Part shown: piece by piece, positions 1 through 10,598 of the stretch
How positions within the stretch are numbered: the stretch's first letter is position 1
Layout of the letters: each line of letters starts with the position of its first letter
DNA from: Planctomycetales bacterium
GTDB taxonomy: Bacteria > Planctomycetota > Planctomycetia > Pirellulales > Pirellulaceae
Length of the DNA: 64,000 nt
NCBI GenBank assembly: GCA_020426845.1
Contig: JAGQPF010000517.1
Coordinates: 49,351-113,350 of the forward strand
Reading direction: 5' to 3'
Notes under the pieces: model-generated
Told to the model about the DNA's origin: nothing
The model's input: only the letters and a program-made list of their open reading frames with translations
Databases searched by the model: none
Translations under genes and position numbers: made by a program

Positions 1-30
1 AGGCGTCTCTTTATCGGGGGTCGTGCTCAT
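1..30 (-). CDS. Possible 5' end of a gene following the dab operon (partial)
   Basis: An ATG at 30 on the minus strand opens ten codons (MSTTPDKETP) that run off the window edge. A GGGA sequence lies a few bases upstream. It sits 63 bases after the stop of the last dab-operon gene and in the same direction, so it could be the next operon member. Nothing about its function can be read from ten residues, and it could be chance. Confidence 0.3.
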   Translation of the reverse strand, partial: MSTTPDKETP

Positions 31-93
31 TGATTCCCAATGATCTCAAAACGATGGGGGAAAAGCCGGCGGCGTCAACAAAGACGCCGCGGC

Positions 94-1563
94 TCAGTGT
101 TTGTGGGAAGGCTGGTCGGAGGGTGAGACCGCGGACTTGGAATGGTTGTCGGAATCGTCGTGCGTTTGCATGCCGGCGCCGTCGCCGCGGTGCTCCAGCA
201 CAGCGCGGGCCGCGTGATAGCGGGATTCCACGCCCGGCTGAGGCGCGAGGCCGCCGCCAATGATCAACACCACCATGATCAAAATGGTGATCCGCTCCGA
301 CGGCCGGCACCCCATGCCGACGGACACCGTGCGGCGTGTGCCGGTAAAGACGTGAAAGTAGGCCTGCACGATGGCGATGCTGTTCAGCGCCGTGGCGATC
401 ACGACCGCCAGCCCCACCAGCGGATACACCTCGACGGCGCCCTCCACCAGCAACTCGGTGCCAATGAATCCGATCGTGCCGGGGAAGCCGATCGACGCCA
501 GGCCGGTCAATAAAAACATCCCGGCCAGGAACGGCGTGTGTTCGTACAGCCCGTGAAAGGTGTCCAGCGTCAGCCGGCCGGTGCGCGCTTCCACGCTGCG
601 CAGTGCGAGCCCGAAGCCGAGCAACGAGATGCCAACCGAAAGCCACACGCAGAGCGCGCCGGCGAGTCCGATCGGGTTGGCCATCTCCAGCCCGACCAGC
701 ACGAGCGACGAATGGCTAAGAAACAAGTAGCAGAAGAAGCGGCGCGAGTCGCGCTGCACCAGCGCCATCCCCGCGGCGTACACCGCCGTCGTCAAGGAGA
801 GAATCGCAATGCTTTGCAGCGCCCAGGCCGGGGCAATCGGAAAGACGAGCCGCATCACGGCGTAGGCGCCGGTCATTGGCGTTACGAACAGCAGCGCGGT
901 GCCGAATGTCGCTTTCTCGAACAGGTCGGTCATCCAGCAGTGCAGGGGACAGATGCCACTGCGAATCAGCGCGCCTGCCGTCAGCAGGCAGCCGGCAAGA
1001 ATCGGCGGGTTCGTCGCCGAAGCGCCGTCGCCGGCCAGCCATTGCCCCGCGACCAGCAAGCCGACAAACAGTCCCATATGCAACAGGAACACCCGCGTTC
1101 CCTGCCGCCGTTTCCGCAGCTCCATCCAAGGAGGCACGATCGCCACCGCCAGCAGCAAGATAATCATCCAGTTGTGCCGGCATGCCAACGTCGCCAACAA
1201 CACCGACTCGGAGAACAACGTCCAGCCGAACGAGAACCGGTTCACCTTGGTTCGCAAGGTCGTCATGACGGTGGTCATATATAGCAGTGCGGCGAGCGGC
1301 AGCAGCGGCGCACTCAGCTCGTCGATGACGAACACGTCACGATGGAAGATCGTCTGAATAATGTCCCAGTGATCGTGGGCCTCGAAGGTATTGAGCGTGG
1401 CAAAGTCGATCCACTCGCCCATCGCGCAGGCCAACGTCGCGGCGCAGATGCCGATCGCCCACGTCCGCGCCAAGTCGCGGTTCTTAAACTGGGAGACCAA
1501 GAGTCCGCCGAGCAGCGGCAGCAACACCGACAGCTCCAGCCAAGGTAAATGCAGCTCCACCAT
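94..1563 (-). CDS. Second proton-channel-like membrane subunit (NuoM/MrpD family), dab operon
   Basis: A 489-residue polytopic membrane protein of the proton-conducting NuoL/M/N-MrpA/D superfamily, with about 13 hydrophobic stretches up to roughly residue 430 and a His-rich polar tail (last ~40 residues). It is the most divergent of the two channel-like proteins here: the Gly-Trp-Glu motif of its neighbour is not evident, although the later helices around [20 protein letters not shown] resemble the family's TM7-TM8 region. Its ATG overlaps the upstream stop by one base (TGATG at 1561-1565), which implies translational coupling. Function is inferred from the operon: with the upstream subunit it would use the proton or sodium gradient to drive the DabA carbon-capture protein. 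Confidence 0.8.
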   Translation of the reverse strand: MVELHLPWLELSVLLPLLGGLLVSQFKNRDLARTWAIGICAATLACAMGEWIDFATLNTFEAHDHWDIIQTIFHRDVFVIDELSAPLLPLAALLYMTTVMTTLRTKVNRFSFGWTLFSESVLLATLACRHNWMIILLLAVAIVPPWMELRKRRQGTRVFLLHMGLFVGLLVAGQWLAGDGASATNPPILAGCLLTAGALIRSGICPLHCWMTDLFEKATFGTALLFVTPMTGAYAVMRLVFPIAPAWALQSIAILSLTTAVYAAGMALVQRDSRRFFCYLFLSHSSLVLVGLEMANPIGLAGALCVWLSVGISLLGFGLALRSVEARTGRLTLDTFHGLYEHTPFLAGMFLLTGLASIGFPGTIGFIGTELLVEGAVEVYPLVGLAVVIATALNSIAIVQAYFHVFTGTRRTVSVGMGCRPSERITILIMVVLIIGGGLAPQPGVESRYHAARAVLEHRGDGAGMQTHDDSDNHSKSAVSPSDQPSHKH

Positions 1564-2951
1564 CAGGCCACGTCCTCCAGCGAGTCGCTATAGGGAGAAA
1601 CGCGGTCGGATTCGCGCGACGACTCTCCTGACAGCAAGTTGGTCCAGCGTCGCTCGAAGGAGTCGAACAGCCGGAAAATGGCCATGAACGGCCGCACGAT
1701 CCAATCGTTCAGCAGCGAGTCGAGATAGCCTCGTTCCAACGCGAATCGATACATTCGCAATTCGAACTTGGAGGCTGCCCGAGGAGGATTCACTTCGTCG
1801 CCCGACAAGTGCTGGCCGACCGCGTTCTCCAACATCTGCTGGTCTCGCAGCACCGACGGCGCTCGCAGCAACTGCAGCGTCCGCAAGCAAGCGTGGCCGA
1901 TCATGTGGATCAACGGGATGTAGTGGAGGCCCAGCCCGATTTCGACGGTGATGATGCCAACCTGCGTCAATGAGGCAAACGCCAGCGCGTTTTTGACATC
2001 GCTCTGCACGCGAGAGGCGAGCGTTCCAAAAACGGCCGACACCAGGCCCAGCACAATCACCGCCACTCGCAACGGCAACGAGACGGCCAACAAGCTGCTC
2101 ACGCGAAGCAACAGAAACACGCCCAAGTGCACCGACAGCGCGCCATAGAACACGGCGCTGGACGGAGTCGGCCCCTCCATGGCCCGTGGCAACCAGCCGG
2201 AGAACGGCACCATGCCGGACTTGCCGGCGGCCGCCAACAACAAGAGCGAGCCGACGGCCAGCGCCTGCCATTGACCGATCACCGCTTGGCCATCGGGCCA
2301 GGCGCCGGAGCCCATCAGGACGTCGAAGTCGCCGGCCCCCGTCAGGTGGTGCATCGTGAGCGCGGCCACCAAAAACGCCGCATCGGCGATCCGGTAGGTC
2401 GTCCAAACGCGGTGGCCATTGCGGACTGGCCCGGGTCGCTCGTGAAAGTAAGCGACCAGCAGAGCCGATGACAAGCCGACCAGCTCCCAGCCGAAAAACA
2501 GGGTTTCGATGGTGCCCGCCAAGGACGAGACCACCATGCCCAACAGAAACAGCGCGTAGAGCAGAAAGAAGCGGCGATACCCGGGCTCGCGGTGCAAGTA
2601 CACCGCGGCGAAGGCGCCCACCGTTCCGCACAGCACGTAGGTCAGAATCACGAACGGCACGGACAGCCGGTCAAACACGAACTTCAAGTGAAAGTGAAAA
2701 TGCTCTTGCTCAATCGACACCCAATTGCCCATCTCGATCGGCACATGCCGCGAGCCGTAGGCGAGCATCAACGCCAGGATGGGGATCGATGCGAACAGCC
2801 CAATTAGCACGCTGGCCTTGGTCAACTGAGCCTGCAGCCGCTCGCTCAGCTTCACTCCCGCCAACATCGGCAAACCGAGGGCGCCGAGCAACACGGCGGG
2901 GCTGATGACGACGACCAATCCCAAAAATCGCAATACGACGTCAACGTCCAT
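1563..2951 (-). CDS. dabB: DabB-type proton-conducting membrane subunit (NuoL/MrpA-like)
   Basis: A 462-residue multi-pass inner-membrane protein homologous to NuoL/MrpA. It keeps the family's ion-path residues: Glu156 in FFGWELVGL, Lys244 in [10 protein letters not shown], and the [11 protein letters not shown] signature at about 253-263 that is typical of complex-I-like channels. The last ~80 residues are polar, as in DabB proteins. In characterised DAB systems DabB pairs with DabA and couples cation flow to vectorial CO2 hydration. Start and stop overlap the flanking genes by one base each (TGATG at 2949-2953 and 1561-1565), so the three genes form one translation-coupled operon. It is shorter than many NuoL proteins, and the neighbouring second channel-like subunit may supply the missing helices. 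Confidence 0.87.
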   Translation of the reverse strand: MDVDVVLRFLGLVVVISPAVLLGALGLPMLAGVKLSERLQAQLTKASVLIGLFASIPILALMLAYGSRHVPIEMGNWVSIEQEHFHFHLKFVFDRLSVPFVILTYVLCGTVGAFAAVYLHREPGYRRFFLLYALFLLGMVVSSLAGTIETLFFGWELVGLSSALLVAYFHERPGPVRNGHRVWTTYRIADAAFLVAALTMHHLTGAGDFDVLMGSGAWPDGQAVIGQWQALAVGSLLLLAAAGKSGMVPFSGWLPRAMEGPTPSSAVFYGALSVHLGVFLLLRVSSLLAVSLPLRVAVIVLGLVSAVFGTLASRVQSDVKNALAFASLTQVGIITVEIGLGLHYIPLIHMIGHACLRTLQLLRAPSVLRDQQMLENAVGQHLSGDEVNPPRAASKFELRMYRFALERGYLDSLLNDWIVRPFMAIFRLFDSFERRWTNLLSGESSRESDRVSPYSDSLEDVA

Positions 2952-5900
2952 CAGCCAATCTCCGTCTCACGAATGGACGAGAAGGGCAAATGCTTTCTCG
3001 AACCCTGGTAACAGGCCAACGACGAATCCATCAACGCAATCTTGTCATCCTCGACCTGGTAGGGCTCGAAATGATCTTTGCAGAACACTTGTATCTCCGA
3101 TGTCTCCGCATCCAACACCGCCAGATGCACCCAGCCCCCTTGGCATAGCCGAGCGATCGCTGCATTTCGTTGCATGATCGAAAGCATCGCCTCGGGCGTT
3201 GTCTCGATCACGAACAGCAGCCGCAATGGCTCGTGAATCTCCACCATCTGCTGGTAGAGTCCGGTCCGCAGATCGCTCGATGTGCCTTCCATGACGCCTA
3301 ACAGCGAGACGATGTTGTGAGGCAGCTTTGATCCGGAGCCGTAATGGGAGTAGTCAACCGTCGAAAAATAGTACTCAAGGCTGATGCCCGCACAGACAGG
3401 AATGGCCGCCGAGAGAATTCGCAACAGGATCGAATGCTCTGCGTCGTCCTGAGTCGGGTCGTAGGAAGTGAGAAAGGAGCGGCGGTCGAGAAACAGGCCG
3501 CGCGACCAGGCGCGACGCCCGACCAGACAGAGTGCGTTCGTGGCGTGGTTGTACTCGGGACGCGCCTGGGAAATGTCCTGAGCCCGCGCCTCCACATGCC
3601 GGAGCGCATCGCGCGCCGAGACGTTCAGCGGGGCGGAGACAAAGCGGCGGCAGCGTTCGTGAGCGTTCCGTCGCCGGGCCTCCTCAATCGCCTCGCGAGC
3701 GGACTCAAAGTCCTCGCGATGCGAAGCGGGCATGCGGTCCAGATCGTAGAACACCACCGAGTCATCGCAGGTGTTGTGATAAGCGCCCACGAAAACGGTG
3801 TCGTCGGGGATATCGATTCCCAGCGCGGACACCTTCGCTCGCACCCGCCAATCGTTGGCCATCTCGGCAAAGGCGCGGGCATTCGGACCGCCTCGCTTAC
3901 CCGCGCAGGCGCCGCAGCAGTAGGCCGACTCGTGGGGATTGTTCAAGCTCGAGGAGCCATGGCCGCAAGCAATGAACAGCCGCGAAAAGTCCTCGGACTT
4001 GGTCAGGCCGATGTCCTGCAACAGACGCGTCACGACGCCCGCCATCTCATCGGTCGTATAGCCGATGTGACCGTTGTCGGGCCCCGGGTCGGGGGCAAAT
4101 CGCTCCAGTTGTAGCTTGGTCACCGGCGGCGGTTGAAGCAGCGAGCCGAAGCGGCGGCGAATGCGAGCGGTGAGTCGCGGGAACAGCACCCGCGCGACCA
4201 GCGGCGCCGTCGCCAATGAGCCGACAATGCCCGTGACGATGCCGCCAATGAACGTGCGGCTGCGTGTGTGAAACGCGTGACTCGCCAGCCCCAAGCGGCG
4301 ACGCAGGTTGGCGCGGCCGCGATGAACGCCCTCGAACGTGTAACCCACGTCCTCTTGAACGTAGTGGTCCGGCGTGATCACTCCCGGGCACAGCGGCTTA
4401 TAAAACCCGTCCGCGGCGCCGCGATAGTAGATTGCGACAGCAAAGAAGCCCGCCGCGCCGAACGTCTCGCAACGAGGCTCCACTTCCTCCAGATGCCGGC
4501 GAAACGACTCTTCGCGGTCGTCGATGCAGGTCATCATCTGGAAAGCTGGCCGCTTGCTCCCACGCTTCGGCAATTGGCGGCGCCGCTCGGCGTGGTGGGA
4601 GAAAGCATCCAGCGCAGCGTGGCGAAACTGTCGCTCGTAAGCCTCGTGGAACACGCGGCGCCGCTCGATCGAGGAAAAGCTCTCGACTTCCTCCGAGACG
4701 GCTCGCCAATCATCGTCACCAAGCGACAACAACTGGGGCGGCGTCCAGCCCAACATCTGAGCCACTTGGAAGAGCAAAAACGCACGACGCTCCAGGTTAA
4801 GCGGCTTGGGCTCTGCCAGTCGCTCACGCGACTGCCGCAACGTTTCCTGAACACCGGGATGGCCGCCGAAGACGCTCTCTCCCACGTGGCGAATCGCGTG
4901 TTTTTCCAACAGCAATTGGATCGCCAGCATCCCTTCCAGGGACCCGGCCGGGATTGCGTGGACCACCCAATCGACGCCTGATTCGAGCTGCCAGATCATG
5001 CCGGCCCACCCACCGAGCGCCAGCAGCGACTGAACAATGAACTCTTCCCAATCTTCCTCGGCGATCCTCAGCTCAGCTAAGGAAAGCTCGATTGACTGGG
5101 CGGCGGAGGCGCCGCTCGATCGAATCGCCTCCAACTCGTCGGGCAACTTCCGCAACCAGCGGTCGAGGCCTCGCGACTTGCCGGCATACAGCTCGACAAA
5201 CGACTCGAAGAAGCCGCGCTCACGGTTCGGCAACGCCCAGTCGGAATAGCCTTGGTCGACATACGCGGCGCAGAAGCGAATCAACAAATTGTGGACATTG
5301 CGGTCAATATCCTCGCCGACCGCGTGCAGCAACACATCGCGTGGACGGACGTAATTGCGTGCGGCGGGCTTGGGGGGATACACCTTCACACCTTGGCTCA
5401 CCACGCGCCACAGGATGTTGAGCGAAAACGATTCCCATTGCGCGTCGCTCCACTTCGAGGCGTCGCGTCCCAACTTGGTCCACAACTCTTGGAGCGGCTC
5501 GCGAAGCTCTCCGACGGCGTTGTCCAGTGACGACGCGTCGCGCAAGTTAAGGTGATTCAGCCAAGCTCGCGTCTGGTCAATCATACGAGCTCGATTAGTC
5601 GGCGAAGTGCCGGGGCGAAACCGGTCCAACGCGTCCGTCTCGGCGACGATCCACCGCAGCTCGGCATCGGGGCCGGCCAACAGCGGCTGCTGCAACATCG
5701 CCAGCCGAATCTGGCCACGAGTGCCGAGGCCGTCAATTCGCTCGAGATCTTGCTCGCCCAAGTCCGCGGCCAGCGCGGCTCGCAAGTGCCGATCCACAAT
5801 CCGGCCCGAATCGTATAGCTGTCGATACTCGCGTTCGGAAAGATAGCCTTCGGCCCCATAACGCCGCTGACCCGATCGGATCGCGTCGTGAAACGACTCG

Positions 5901-6160
5901 CTTTCAAATGCATGCAGCGTGTTGTGGTGGACGAAAACCTCAATCGGCCCTTGGGCGGGAAGGTAGTGCGCCGCGTGGTGAATCAGGCGCCGAATGGTCG
6001 CTCCACCGGAGCTCGATTCGGCGCCGTGAACCACTTCGTCTGTTTGTAGATCGGTCACGATCTTTGTTGTCCCGGGAGGGTATTCACTGGTAGGGCGGCG
6101 CAGGCGGGAACTTCGTTCGCCTTGGGCCGCATCGAACCCGGCAGGGTGGAGTTGTGACAC
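2951..6160 (-). CDS. dabA: DabA, inorganic carbon transporter subunit (DUF2309)
   Basis: About 1069 residues of the DUF2309/DabA family, a membrane-associated, beta-carbonic-anhydrase-like protein that binds zinc and hydrates CO2 in the cytoplasm to trap it as bicarbonate. The catalytic set can be seen: Cys545 and Asp547 in [12 protein letters not shown], His734 in ACGHGSS, and Cys749 in [10 protein letters not shown]. The His-to-Cys spacing of 15 residues is the same as in Halothiobacillus DabA. The conserved block [15 protein letters not shown] lies near the N-terminus. I chose the GTG at 6160 because GAGGAG (6166-6171) sits five bases upstream. An ATG at 6343 is in frame, but its extra 61 residues look non-coding, and a GTG at 6058 is also possible. 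It is longer than the ~800-residue bacterial norm. It leads an operon with two channel-like subunits. Confidence 0.93.
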   Translation of the reverse strand: MSQLHPAGFDAAQGERSSRLRRPTSEYPPGTTKIVTDLQTDEVVHGAESSSGGATIRRLIHHAAHYLPAQGPIEVFVHHNTLHAFESESFHDAIRSGQRRYGAEGYLSEREYRQLYDSGRIVDRHLRAALAADLGEQDLERIDGLGTRGQIRLAMLQQPLLAGPDAELRWIVAETDALDRFRPGTSPTNRARMIDQTRAWLNHLNLRDASSLDNAVGELREPLQELWTKLGRDASKWSDAQWESFSLNILWRVVSQGVKVYPPKPAARNYVRPRDVLLHAVGEDIDRNVHNLLIRFCAAYVDQGYSDWALPNRERGFFESFVELYAGKSRGLDRWLRKLPDELEAIRSSGASAAQSIELSLAELRIAEEDWEEFIVQSLLALGGWAGMIWQLESGVDWVVHAIPAGSLEGMLAIQLLLEKHAIRHVGESVFGGHPGVQETLRQSRERLAEPKPLNLERRAFLLFQVAQMLGWTPPQLLSLGDDDWRAVSEEVESFSSIERRRVFHEAYERQFRHAALDAFSHHAERRRQLPKRGSKRPAFQMMTCIDDREESFRRHLEEVEPRCETFGAAGFFAVAIYYRGAADGFYKPLCPGVITPDHYVQEDVGYTFEGVHRGRANLRRRLGLASHAFHTRSRTFIGGIVTGIVGSLATAPLVARVLFPRLTARIRRRFGSLLQPPPVTKLQLERFAPDPGPDNGHIGYTTDEMAGVVTRLLQDIGLTKSEDFSRLFIACGHGSSSLNNPHESAYCCGACAGKRGGPNARAFAEMANDWRVRAKVSALGIDIPDDTVFVGAYHNTCDDSVVFYDLDRMPASHREDFESAREAIEEARRRNAHERCRRFVSAPLNVSARDALRHVEARAQDISQARPEYNHATNALCLVGRRAWSRGLFLDRRSFLTSYDPTQDDAEHSILLRILSAAIPVCAGISLEYYFSTVDYSHYGSGSKLPHNIVSLLGVMEGTSSDLRTGLYQQMVEIHEPLRLLFVIETTPEAMLSIMQRNAAIARLCQGGWVHLAVLDAETSEIQVFCKDHFEPYQVEDDKIALMDSSLACYQGSRKHLPFSSIRETEIG

Positions 6161-6165
6161 GCTCG

Positions 6166-6171
6166 CTCCTC
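6166..6171 (-). promoter_or_regulatory. Ribosome binding site deciding the dabA start
   Basis: GAGGAG on the minus strand, five bases before the GTG at 6160. It is the only strong Shine-Dalgarno match near the candidate starts of dabA (ATG 6343, GTG 6160, GTG 6058). Confidence 0.6.
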
Positions 6172-6430
6172 GAGCGGAATTCAACAGCCGGGAAAGGTGT
6201 TCGGGAGTCTCCGAAAGCCACCCAAAACATAGATCACGAGGATCGTGAGTTGGTCTAGGGACCGGGGAGAGGTAAGAGGAGCCAAATACGCAACCATCAT
6301 GCCAGTGCCCCAGGGCAGACACTGCTGCGACAACTGGACGCACCCGACTGCGTCAAACCACGAAAATTGCTGCATTTGCCAAAGCCGGGCGGACGGGCGG
6401 GAAGCTGCTTCCGCCAACGCGGGTGCAATT

Positions 6431-6460
6431 GTCTGCAGACCACATGCAGTTCACTGCATG
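6431..6460. promoter_or_regulatory. Operator-like double palindrome upstream of dabA
   Basis: GTCTGCAGAC (6431-6440) is a perfect 10-bp palindrome. Two bases later, CATGCAG and CTGCATG (6443-6449 and 6454-6460) form a perfect 7-bp inverted repeat around TTCA. Two adjacent dyads in the divergent region fit a dimeric regulator site, for example a LysR-type protein as is common for carbon-uptake genes, but no regulator gene is in the window. Assignment is inference from symmetry and position. Confidence 0.4.
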
Positions 6461-6670
6461 CCTCGGGGCGAAAAAGTGACACCTTTTGCGTAATTCGCGA
6501 TCGTTGGCCGCTCGGCCCCTTGGCGTGTTTCGAGCACCTCATACCGATCAACGCCGAGCAAGCTGCCGGAGAATGCCCGATCCTGGCAAGATTCGCTGAG
6601 CCGAACCGAATGGAAATGCACAATTCAAACCGTGGCGGCAAGCCGCTGACCGTTCAACTTGGGGAGTAGC

Positions 6671-6964
6671 ATGGCTGTGTTCAACCGCCTCTGCATGAGC
6701 TTGGCATTCTTCGTCGGGTTGGGCCTGGCCATCCTGGGAACCTTCGGATTCTTCTTGGGCTCATCCGCGCACTTCGTGCTGCCACCCATCCTGGGCGGAC
6801 TGCCGCTGCTGGTTGGGTGGGGAATTGTGATCGCGGTCATCCGCGCTTGGGACGTGATTCCTCAGAAGCGCCCCTTGCGCGCTCCCGCTCCAGATCCGAA
6901 ATTCCCCTCGTCACGCCCCAAGCCCGACACGGATGTGCGCTCCGCACCGCCAATCCGCACCTAG
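6671..6964 (+). CDS. Small two-helix membrane protein, unknown function
   Basis: A 97-residue protein with two hydrophobic stretches (about residues 6-30 and 38-59) separated by a short Pro/Gly loop, then a Pro/Arg-rich cytoplasmic-looking tail of about 38 residues. I placed the start at ATG 6671 because GGGGAG (6661-6666) lies five bases upstream; a TTG at 6659 would add four residues. It is divergent from dabA across the palindrome-bearing region and convergent with the porin gene. I do not recognise a family. A role with the carbon-uptake operon is possible but rests on position alone. Confidence 0.6.
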   Translation: MAVFNRLCMSLAFFVGLGLAILGTFGFFLGSSAHFVLPPILGGLPLLVGWGIVIAVIRAWDVIPQKRPLRAPAPDPKFPSSRPKPDTDVRSAPPIRT

Positions 6965-6971
6965 TGCCTAT

Positions 6972-7015
6972 TGTGGTTTTGAGCGCAAGTTGCAGCCTGG
7001 CAGCCTGCACTACGA
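6972..7015. repeat. Interspersed repeat, GCAGGCTGGCAGCCTGC family (single degenerate copy)
   Basis: The stretch reading GTTGCAGCCTGGCAGCCTGC with its flanks matches the repeats at 21970-22127, 22345-22380 and 37116-37400. It lies in the 72-bp gap between two convergent genes. It is followed by a short hairpin, CTTCTAG-TT-CTAGAAG (7028-7043), that includes the porin stop codon. Confidence 0.6.
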
Positions 7016-7036
7016 CGAAGTTCGAAGCTTCTAGTT

Positions 7037-8365
7037 CTAGAAGTCGAAGTGGGCCCGAGCAGCGATCAGATCGGCATCGCTGCCAACGTTGGCCGGATCA
7101 TCCAAGAATGCGTGAATGTAGTTGAACTGCAACTTGGTGAACTGATTGAGATACCAGTTCAGGCCGAGCGTGGTGGTGTTCAACTGGCCGCCCCGCACGT
7201 CGGCCGAGTTGAGGTCAAGCATGGACCAACGGGCGGCCACTTCCCAGGCCCCGCCACCGGCTCCGAAATTGTTCGCGGGCACGACGCGGCCGAGCACTCC
7301 GTTCTTGCGATTGTAGGGACGATGCTCACCGGTCAATATCCAGCCAGCTTGCGCCGACACACCGGAGAAGGCCACCGTCGAGCCGCCGATTCGATCGACC
7401 ACCGCGTAGATCAGCTCCGCTTGCGCATGAAGCGGACCGCTCGTTCCGGCCATTTCGGCGCCGAACAGGTTGACGGAATTGGTCGCGATCACGCCCGTGT
7501 CGACGAACGGGGGCACGGTGCTAGGCACGCCCGGGGGAACCAGCGCGCCGCCGGTCTCCGAGAGGAAGAACTCGGGCTGTGCCAAGTATTGAACCGCGTC
7601 GTTGGCCGGATCGATGAAGTTGTAGGCGCCGCCCAGATGGAGCGCTGATCCATCCGCGCCTTCAAGCACCAGACCAGTGAGCCGACTTGCCAACCCATAT
7701 CCCCCGTTGTCTCCCACTTGGCCGCCGAAGACGTCGGTCGGGAAGCGAAACCCGGACAATGCCCAAGTCACTCCCAAGTCCTCCGCGGCGCCATAGGTCA
7801 TCACGCCAATCTGCCGAAACGGCAGGAAGGCAAACGGCAAACTGCGTTCGATGAAGGTCAACTCCTTCACACTGGTCAGGCCATCCAAGCCGATCGGCTG
7901 CCGATAATTGCCGATTTTGACTTGGCCAAACCAGCCAAGGTTCTGCACATCGAGCCAGACGTCCATGAAGCTGGGGCGTCCCGGCAAACCAAAATCGAAT
8001 TCAACCATGTAGGCCACGTTGTCGGCGACGTTGCCGATCGCCGCGAGCCGCGCGCGACGAAAGTCGGCGCCATCTTGAATGTCACCGACCGAGGCGATGT
8101 TGGCCGCAGTCTGGTGAGCCCAGCCAGCGTCGGTCTGCACTAAACCACTGAGCCGCGCCGTGGGAAAACTGGGTTTGGCGACGGGAGGCAGCGGACAACA
8201 GACAGCCGGCATCGGTGAGCTGGCGGACTGACGCAGCGCCGTCACCTCCGCTTCGAGCGCGGCGATGCGACTGGCCAGTGCCGAGTCGGCGCCGAGCTGC
8301 GCCTCCGACTTTGCCGCACATGTCAAAACCAAGCTCAATGCAAACAGCAGCCTTCCGTGGCGCAT
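7037..8365 (-). CDS. OprO/OprP-type outer-membrane porin
   Basis: A 442-residue outer-membrane beta-barrel protein of the phosphate-selective porin O/P family. Residues 1-22 form a signal peptide ending at SEAQ, followed by a short heptad-like coiled coil (about 25-46, [16 protein letters not shown]). Such a periplasmic trimerisation helix is common in planctomycete porins. Family-typical strand segments include [19 protein letters not shown] and [16 protein letters not shown]. The chain ends in an aromatic residue (AHFDF), as barrel-assembly signals do. It would form a trimeric channel for small anions or other solutes; substrate cannot be told from sequence. It stands alone, with a 596-base gap upstream. 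Size fits the family. Confidence 0.85.
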   Translation of the reverse strand: MRHGRLLFALSLVLTCAAKSEAQLGADSALASRIAALEAEVTALRQSASSPMPAVCCPLPPVAKPSFPTARLSGLVQTDAGWAHQTAANIASVGDIQDGADFRRARLAAIGNVADNVAYMVEFDFGLPGRPSFMDVWLDVQNLGWFGQVKIGNYRQPIGLDGLTSVKELTFIERSLPFAFLPFRQIGVMTYGAAEDLGVTWALSGFRFPTDVFGGQVGDNGGYGLASRLTGLVLEGADGSALHLGGAYNFIDPANDAVQYLAQPEFFLSETGGALVPPGVPSTVPPFVDTGVIATNSVNLFGAEMAGTSGPLHAQAELIYAVVDRIGGSTVAFSGVSAQAGWILTGEHRPYNRKNGVLGRVVPANNFGAGGGAWEVAARWSMLDLNSADVRGGQLNTTTLGLNWYLNQFTKLQFNYIHAFLDDPANVGSDADLIAARAHFDF

Positions 8366-8735
8366 GCTCTCTTCCTTCCGCGCGGCCGGTCCGTGGCCGC
8401 TTCGCGATGACTCGACGAGTCGTTTGTCGGTTGGTTGTCAATGATTGACACGGCCACTCCGGATGTTGCAGCACGCCCCTCCCGGGCTCCAGCGCGGCTA
8501 GAGTTTGATCGACGAAACGTCGATGGTTCCCCATCCCAATCCAAGAATGCGCAGTGTTCCGCAGGGAATCGCTCAAGATTATGCCGGTTTGCGCAACCAC
8601 TTGCAGTCGCTGTGCAACATTTTGCCGGAAGCTGGAACGACGGCGCGGCTGCAGCTTGTGAATGTTCGGAACAAGCGGTGGATCCCGAAAAACCGATTCT
8701 TTTGCAGTCCAGCGTCTGCCCGCTTCGATGGGTAC

Positions 8736-8754
8736 GACGGACTTCCAGTCCGTC
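8736..8754. repeat. Interspersed dyad repeat GACGGACTTCCAGTCCGTC
   Basis: A perfect inverted repeat with 8-bp arms (GACGGACT / AGTCCGTC) around TCC. When read through it encodes the TDFQSV or TDWKSV peptides often seen in spurious planctomycete gene calls (prior knowledge). Only one copy is seen in this window. Confidence 0.65.
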
Positions 8755-8901
8755 GAGCCTCGATCCACGACTGCGATGGGAAGGATCGAGGACGGCCGAT
8801 CAACATGCCTGGATGCGTGCTGGATCTTCGCGTATCGCGGTGTCGCGAGCGGGTTTCGTTTTGCCCTTTTCTACTATGCCTATAGTGGTTAGCATTTTTG
8901 A

Positions 8902-8924
8902 AGGCGGTTGAATCACAATCGCCT
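8902..8924 (+). promoter_or_regulatory. Leader hairpin upstream of the YceI/lipid operon
   Basis: AGGCGGTTG and CAATCGCCT pair over nine positions (one G-T) around an AATCA loop, 37 bases before the start codon at 8962. It could be an operator or a 5'UTR hairpin. There is no T-run, so it is not a standard terminator. Confidence 0.3.
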
Positions 8925-8961
8925 CCTCAGGAATGGAATCGCCTCTTATCGGAGCAGCAGG

Positions 8962-9744
8962 ATGGACCCTCGCAACAACAGGTCCCCGCATTTTCTTGCC
9001 GGACTTGTGACCGTGGCCGTTCTCGGCCTCGCCATCTTCGCCTACTCGGCAACAACATCCGTGGCACAGGCCCCCGCTCAGACAGGGCAGCCGTTCGGGC
9101 AGCCAGCCGGACAGGCAATTGGTCAGCCAACCGCCCTTGCGTCCGGCAACGTCGATTTGGCGAGGAGCCGCGTGTTCATTTTTGTCGGCAAGTCCGGCTT
9201 TGGCCACGAACATGGGGTCGAAGGCCTGCTTTCCTCCGGGACGCTGCAGCTAGGCGCTGCGCAGAACGCCGGACAGTTGGTGTTCGACATGCGTACCTTC
9301 GATGCGGACACCCCCGTCGCTCGCAAGTATGTGGGGCTGAAGGGAACGACCGATGAATCGACTCGCAAACAGGTGAACGACAACATGCGTGGCGCCGCCG
9401 TGCTGGATGTTAGCCGCTACCCAACGGCCACCTTCAAGATCAACGCCGCTCGGCAGCTCGCGCAGAAGAGTCGCAACGGCAATCTGCAATACCTGTTGGA
9501 CGGCGTGTTCACGCTTCACGGCGTGAGCCGGCCGCTGCAGGTTGCCGTGGTGTCCATTCCGCAACAAGGCGCAACTCGCGTCGCGGGTAATTTCGAGATT
9601 CAACAAACACAGTTTGGCATCAAGCCGTTTTCCAAGGGACTGGGGCTCGTGGGCGTGACCGACGAGTTGCGGATCTATGGCGATCTGCAACTGACGACGG
9701 CCCCTCGCGCCGCGCAGTCTTCGGGACAGGGAGTCCGTCAATGA
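8962..9744 (+). CDS. YceI-family lipid-binding protein
   Basis: A 260-residue exported protein: an N-terminal signal peptide or anchor (about residues 12-36, ending SVAQ), a Gln/Pro/Gly-rich linker to about residue 57, then a YceI lipocalin-like domain. Family features include the early GKSGFGHEHGVEG segment, the strand FDMRTFDADTP, the YPTATFKI motif and LHGVSRPLQV before the final strands. YceI proteins bind isoprenoid or other long lipids in the periplasm. I chose ATG 8962, which has GGAG upstream, over an upstream ATG at 8908. Its stop overlaps the next start (ATGA at 9741-9744), so it leads a seven-gene operon. Ligand identity, probably the polyketide or isoprenoid product of the operon, is inference. 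Confidence 0.85.
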   Translation: MDPRNNRSPHFLAGLVTVAVLGLAIFAYSATTSVAQAPAQTGQPFGQPAGQAIGQPTALASGNVDLARSRVFIFVGKSGFGHEHGVEGLLSSGTLQLGAAQNAGQLVFDMRTFDADTPVARKYVGLKGTTDESTRKQVNDNMRGAAVLDVSRYPTATFKINAARQLAQKSRNGNLQYLLDGVFTLHGVSRPLQVAVVSIPQQGATRVAGNFEIQQTQFGIKPFSKGLGLVGVTDELRIYGDLQLTTAPRAAQSSGQGVRQ

Positions 9745-10598
9745 TCGAGTGCACAGCCGTGCAAAAATCGGTGGTCCGCTGGCATTATGACCTCAGCACC
9801 GTTTTTTACCGCATGCTTTGGGGGCCACACATCCATCACGGATTGTGGCAAAACGCCGAACACGCTCAACGCCTCGAGTCACCCGGCAAGGCTCAGGTCC
9901 AACTCACCGAGACGCTGGCCGACCTGGCTGGCGTTTCCGAACAGACCAAGCTGGCGGACATCGGCTGCGGCATGGGTGGCTCGTCGATTCATCTGGCGCG
10001 CACGCGGCATTGCCGAGCGACGGGAGTCACCATCAGCCCGTTGCAGCGTCGCTGGGCGGCAACCATCGCGATGCTAAAAGGCGTCCGCTCGCGAACCCAA
10101 TTCATCTGCGCCGACGCGGAGGAGATTGCCTTTGACCACGCGTCCTTCGACGTGGTCTGGAGCATCGAGTGCACCGAGCACCTGTTCGACAAGCCTGCTT
10201 TCTTCCGCAAAGCGTACGACTGGCTGAAACCGGGCGGCCGAATGGCGATCTGCGCGTGGCTGGCAGGAGAGAATCTCGACAACGCCGACAAGGAGCAACA
10301 AGTCTACGACGTCTGTGAAGGGTTTTTCTGTCCTTCACTTGGCTCCGCCGAGGATTACATAGGATGGATGCGCGACGCCGGAATGCAAATCACAGGCTGG
10401 CACGACTGGACTCGTCGGGTCGAGCGGACTTGGGACGTCTGTGAGCAACGCGTGCGGCGGACCGGCGTGCGTTGGCTGGCGAAGGCGATCGACCAGGACA
10501 CGGTCATGTTCCTGGATCGTTTCCGGACGTTGCGGGACGCCTACACCACAGGCGCGATGCAGTATGGCTGCTTCGTGGCGGAGAAGCCCACTCTATGA
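9741..10598 (+). CDS. SAM-dependent methyltransferase (class I, tocopherol/CFA-synthase-like)
   Basis: A 285-residue class I methyltransferase. Motif I is LADIGCGMGG at about residues 71-80, followed by the acidic motif ADAEEIAF and the post-motif SFDVVWSIECTEHL, an order typical of gamma-tocopherol or sterol C-methyltransferase relatives. The N-terminal segment VVRWHYDLSTVFYRMLWGPHIHHGLW is shared with cyclopropane-fatty-acid-synthase-like enzymes that act on lipids. It is translationally coupled on both sides (ATGA overlaps at 9741 and 10595). In this operon it most likely methylates an alkyl-aromatic or quinone-like lipid; substrate is inference. Confidence 0.85.
   Translation: MIECTAVQKSVVRWHYDLSTVFYRMLWGPHIHHGLWQNAEHAQRLESPGKAQVQLTETLADLAGVSEQTKLADIGCGMGGSSIHLARTRHCRATGVTISPLQRRWAATIAMLKGVRSRTQFICADAEEIAFDHASFDVVWSIECTEHLFDKPAFFRKAYDWLKPGGRMAICAWLAGENLDNADKEQQVYDVCEGFFCPSLGSAEDYIGWMRDAGMQITGWHDWTRRVERTWDVCEQRVRRTGVRWLAKAIDQDTVMFLDRFRTLRDAYTTGAMQYGCFVAEKPTL

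Larger units (their letters stand above)
6161..6670. other. Divergent intergenic region upstream of dabA
   Basis: About 510 bases between dabA (minus) and a small membrane protein gene (plus). It must hold the promoters of both. No convincing -35/-10 pair stands out. It contains a cluster of palindromes at 6431-6460 that looks like an operator. No small gene is supported. Confidence 0.5.
8366..8961. other. Intergenic region between porin and YceI genes
   Basis: 596 bases of divergent promoter region with no supported gene. It holds one copy of a planctomycete interspersed dyad (8736-8754) and a hairpin (8902-8924) in the presumptive leader of the lipid operon. Confidence 0.5.
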
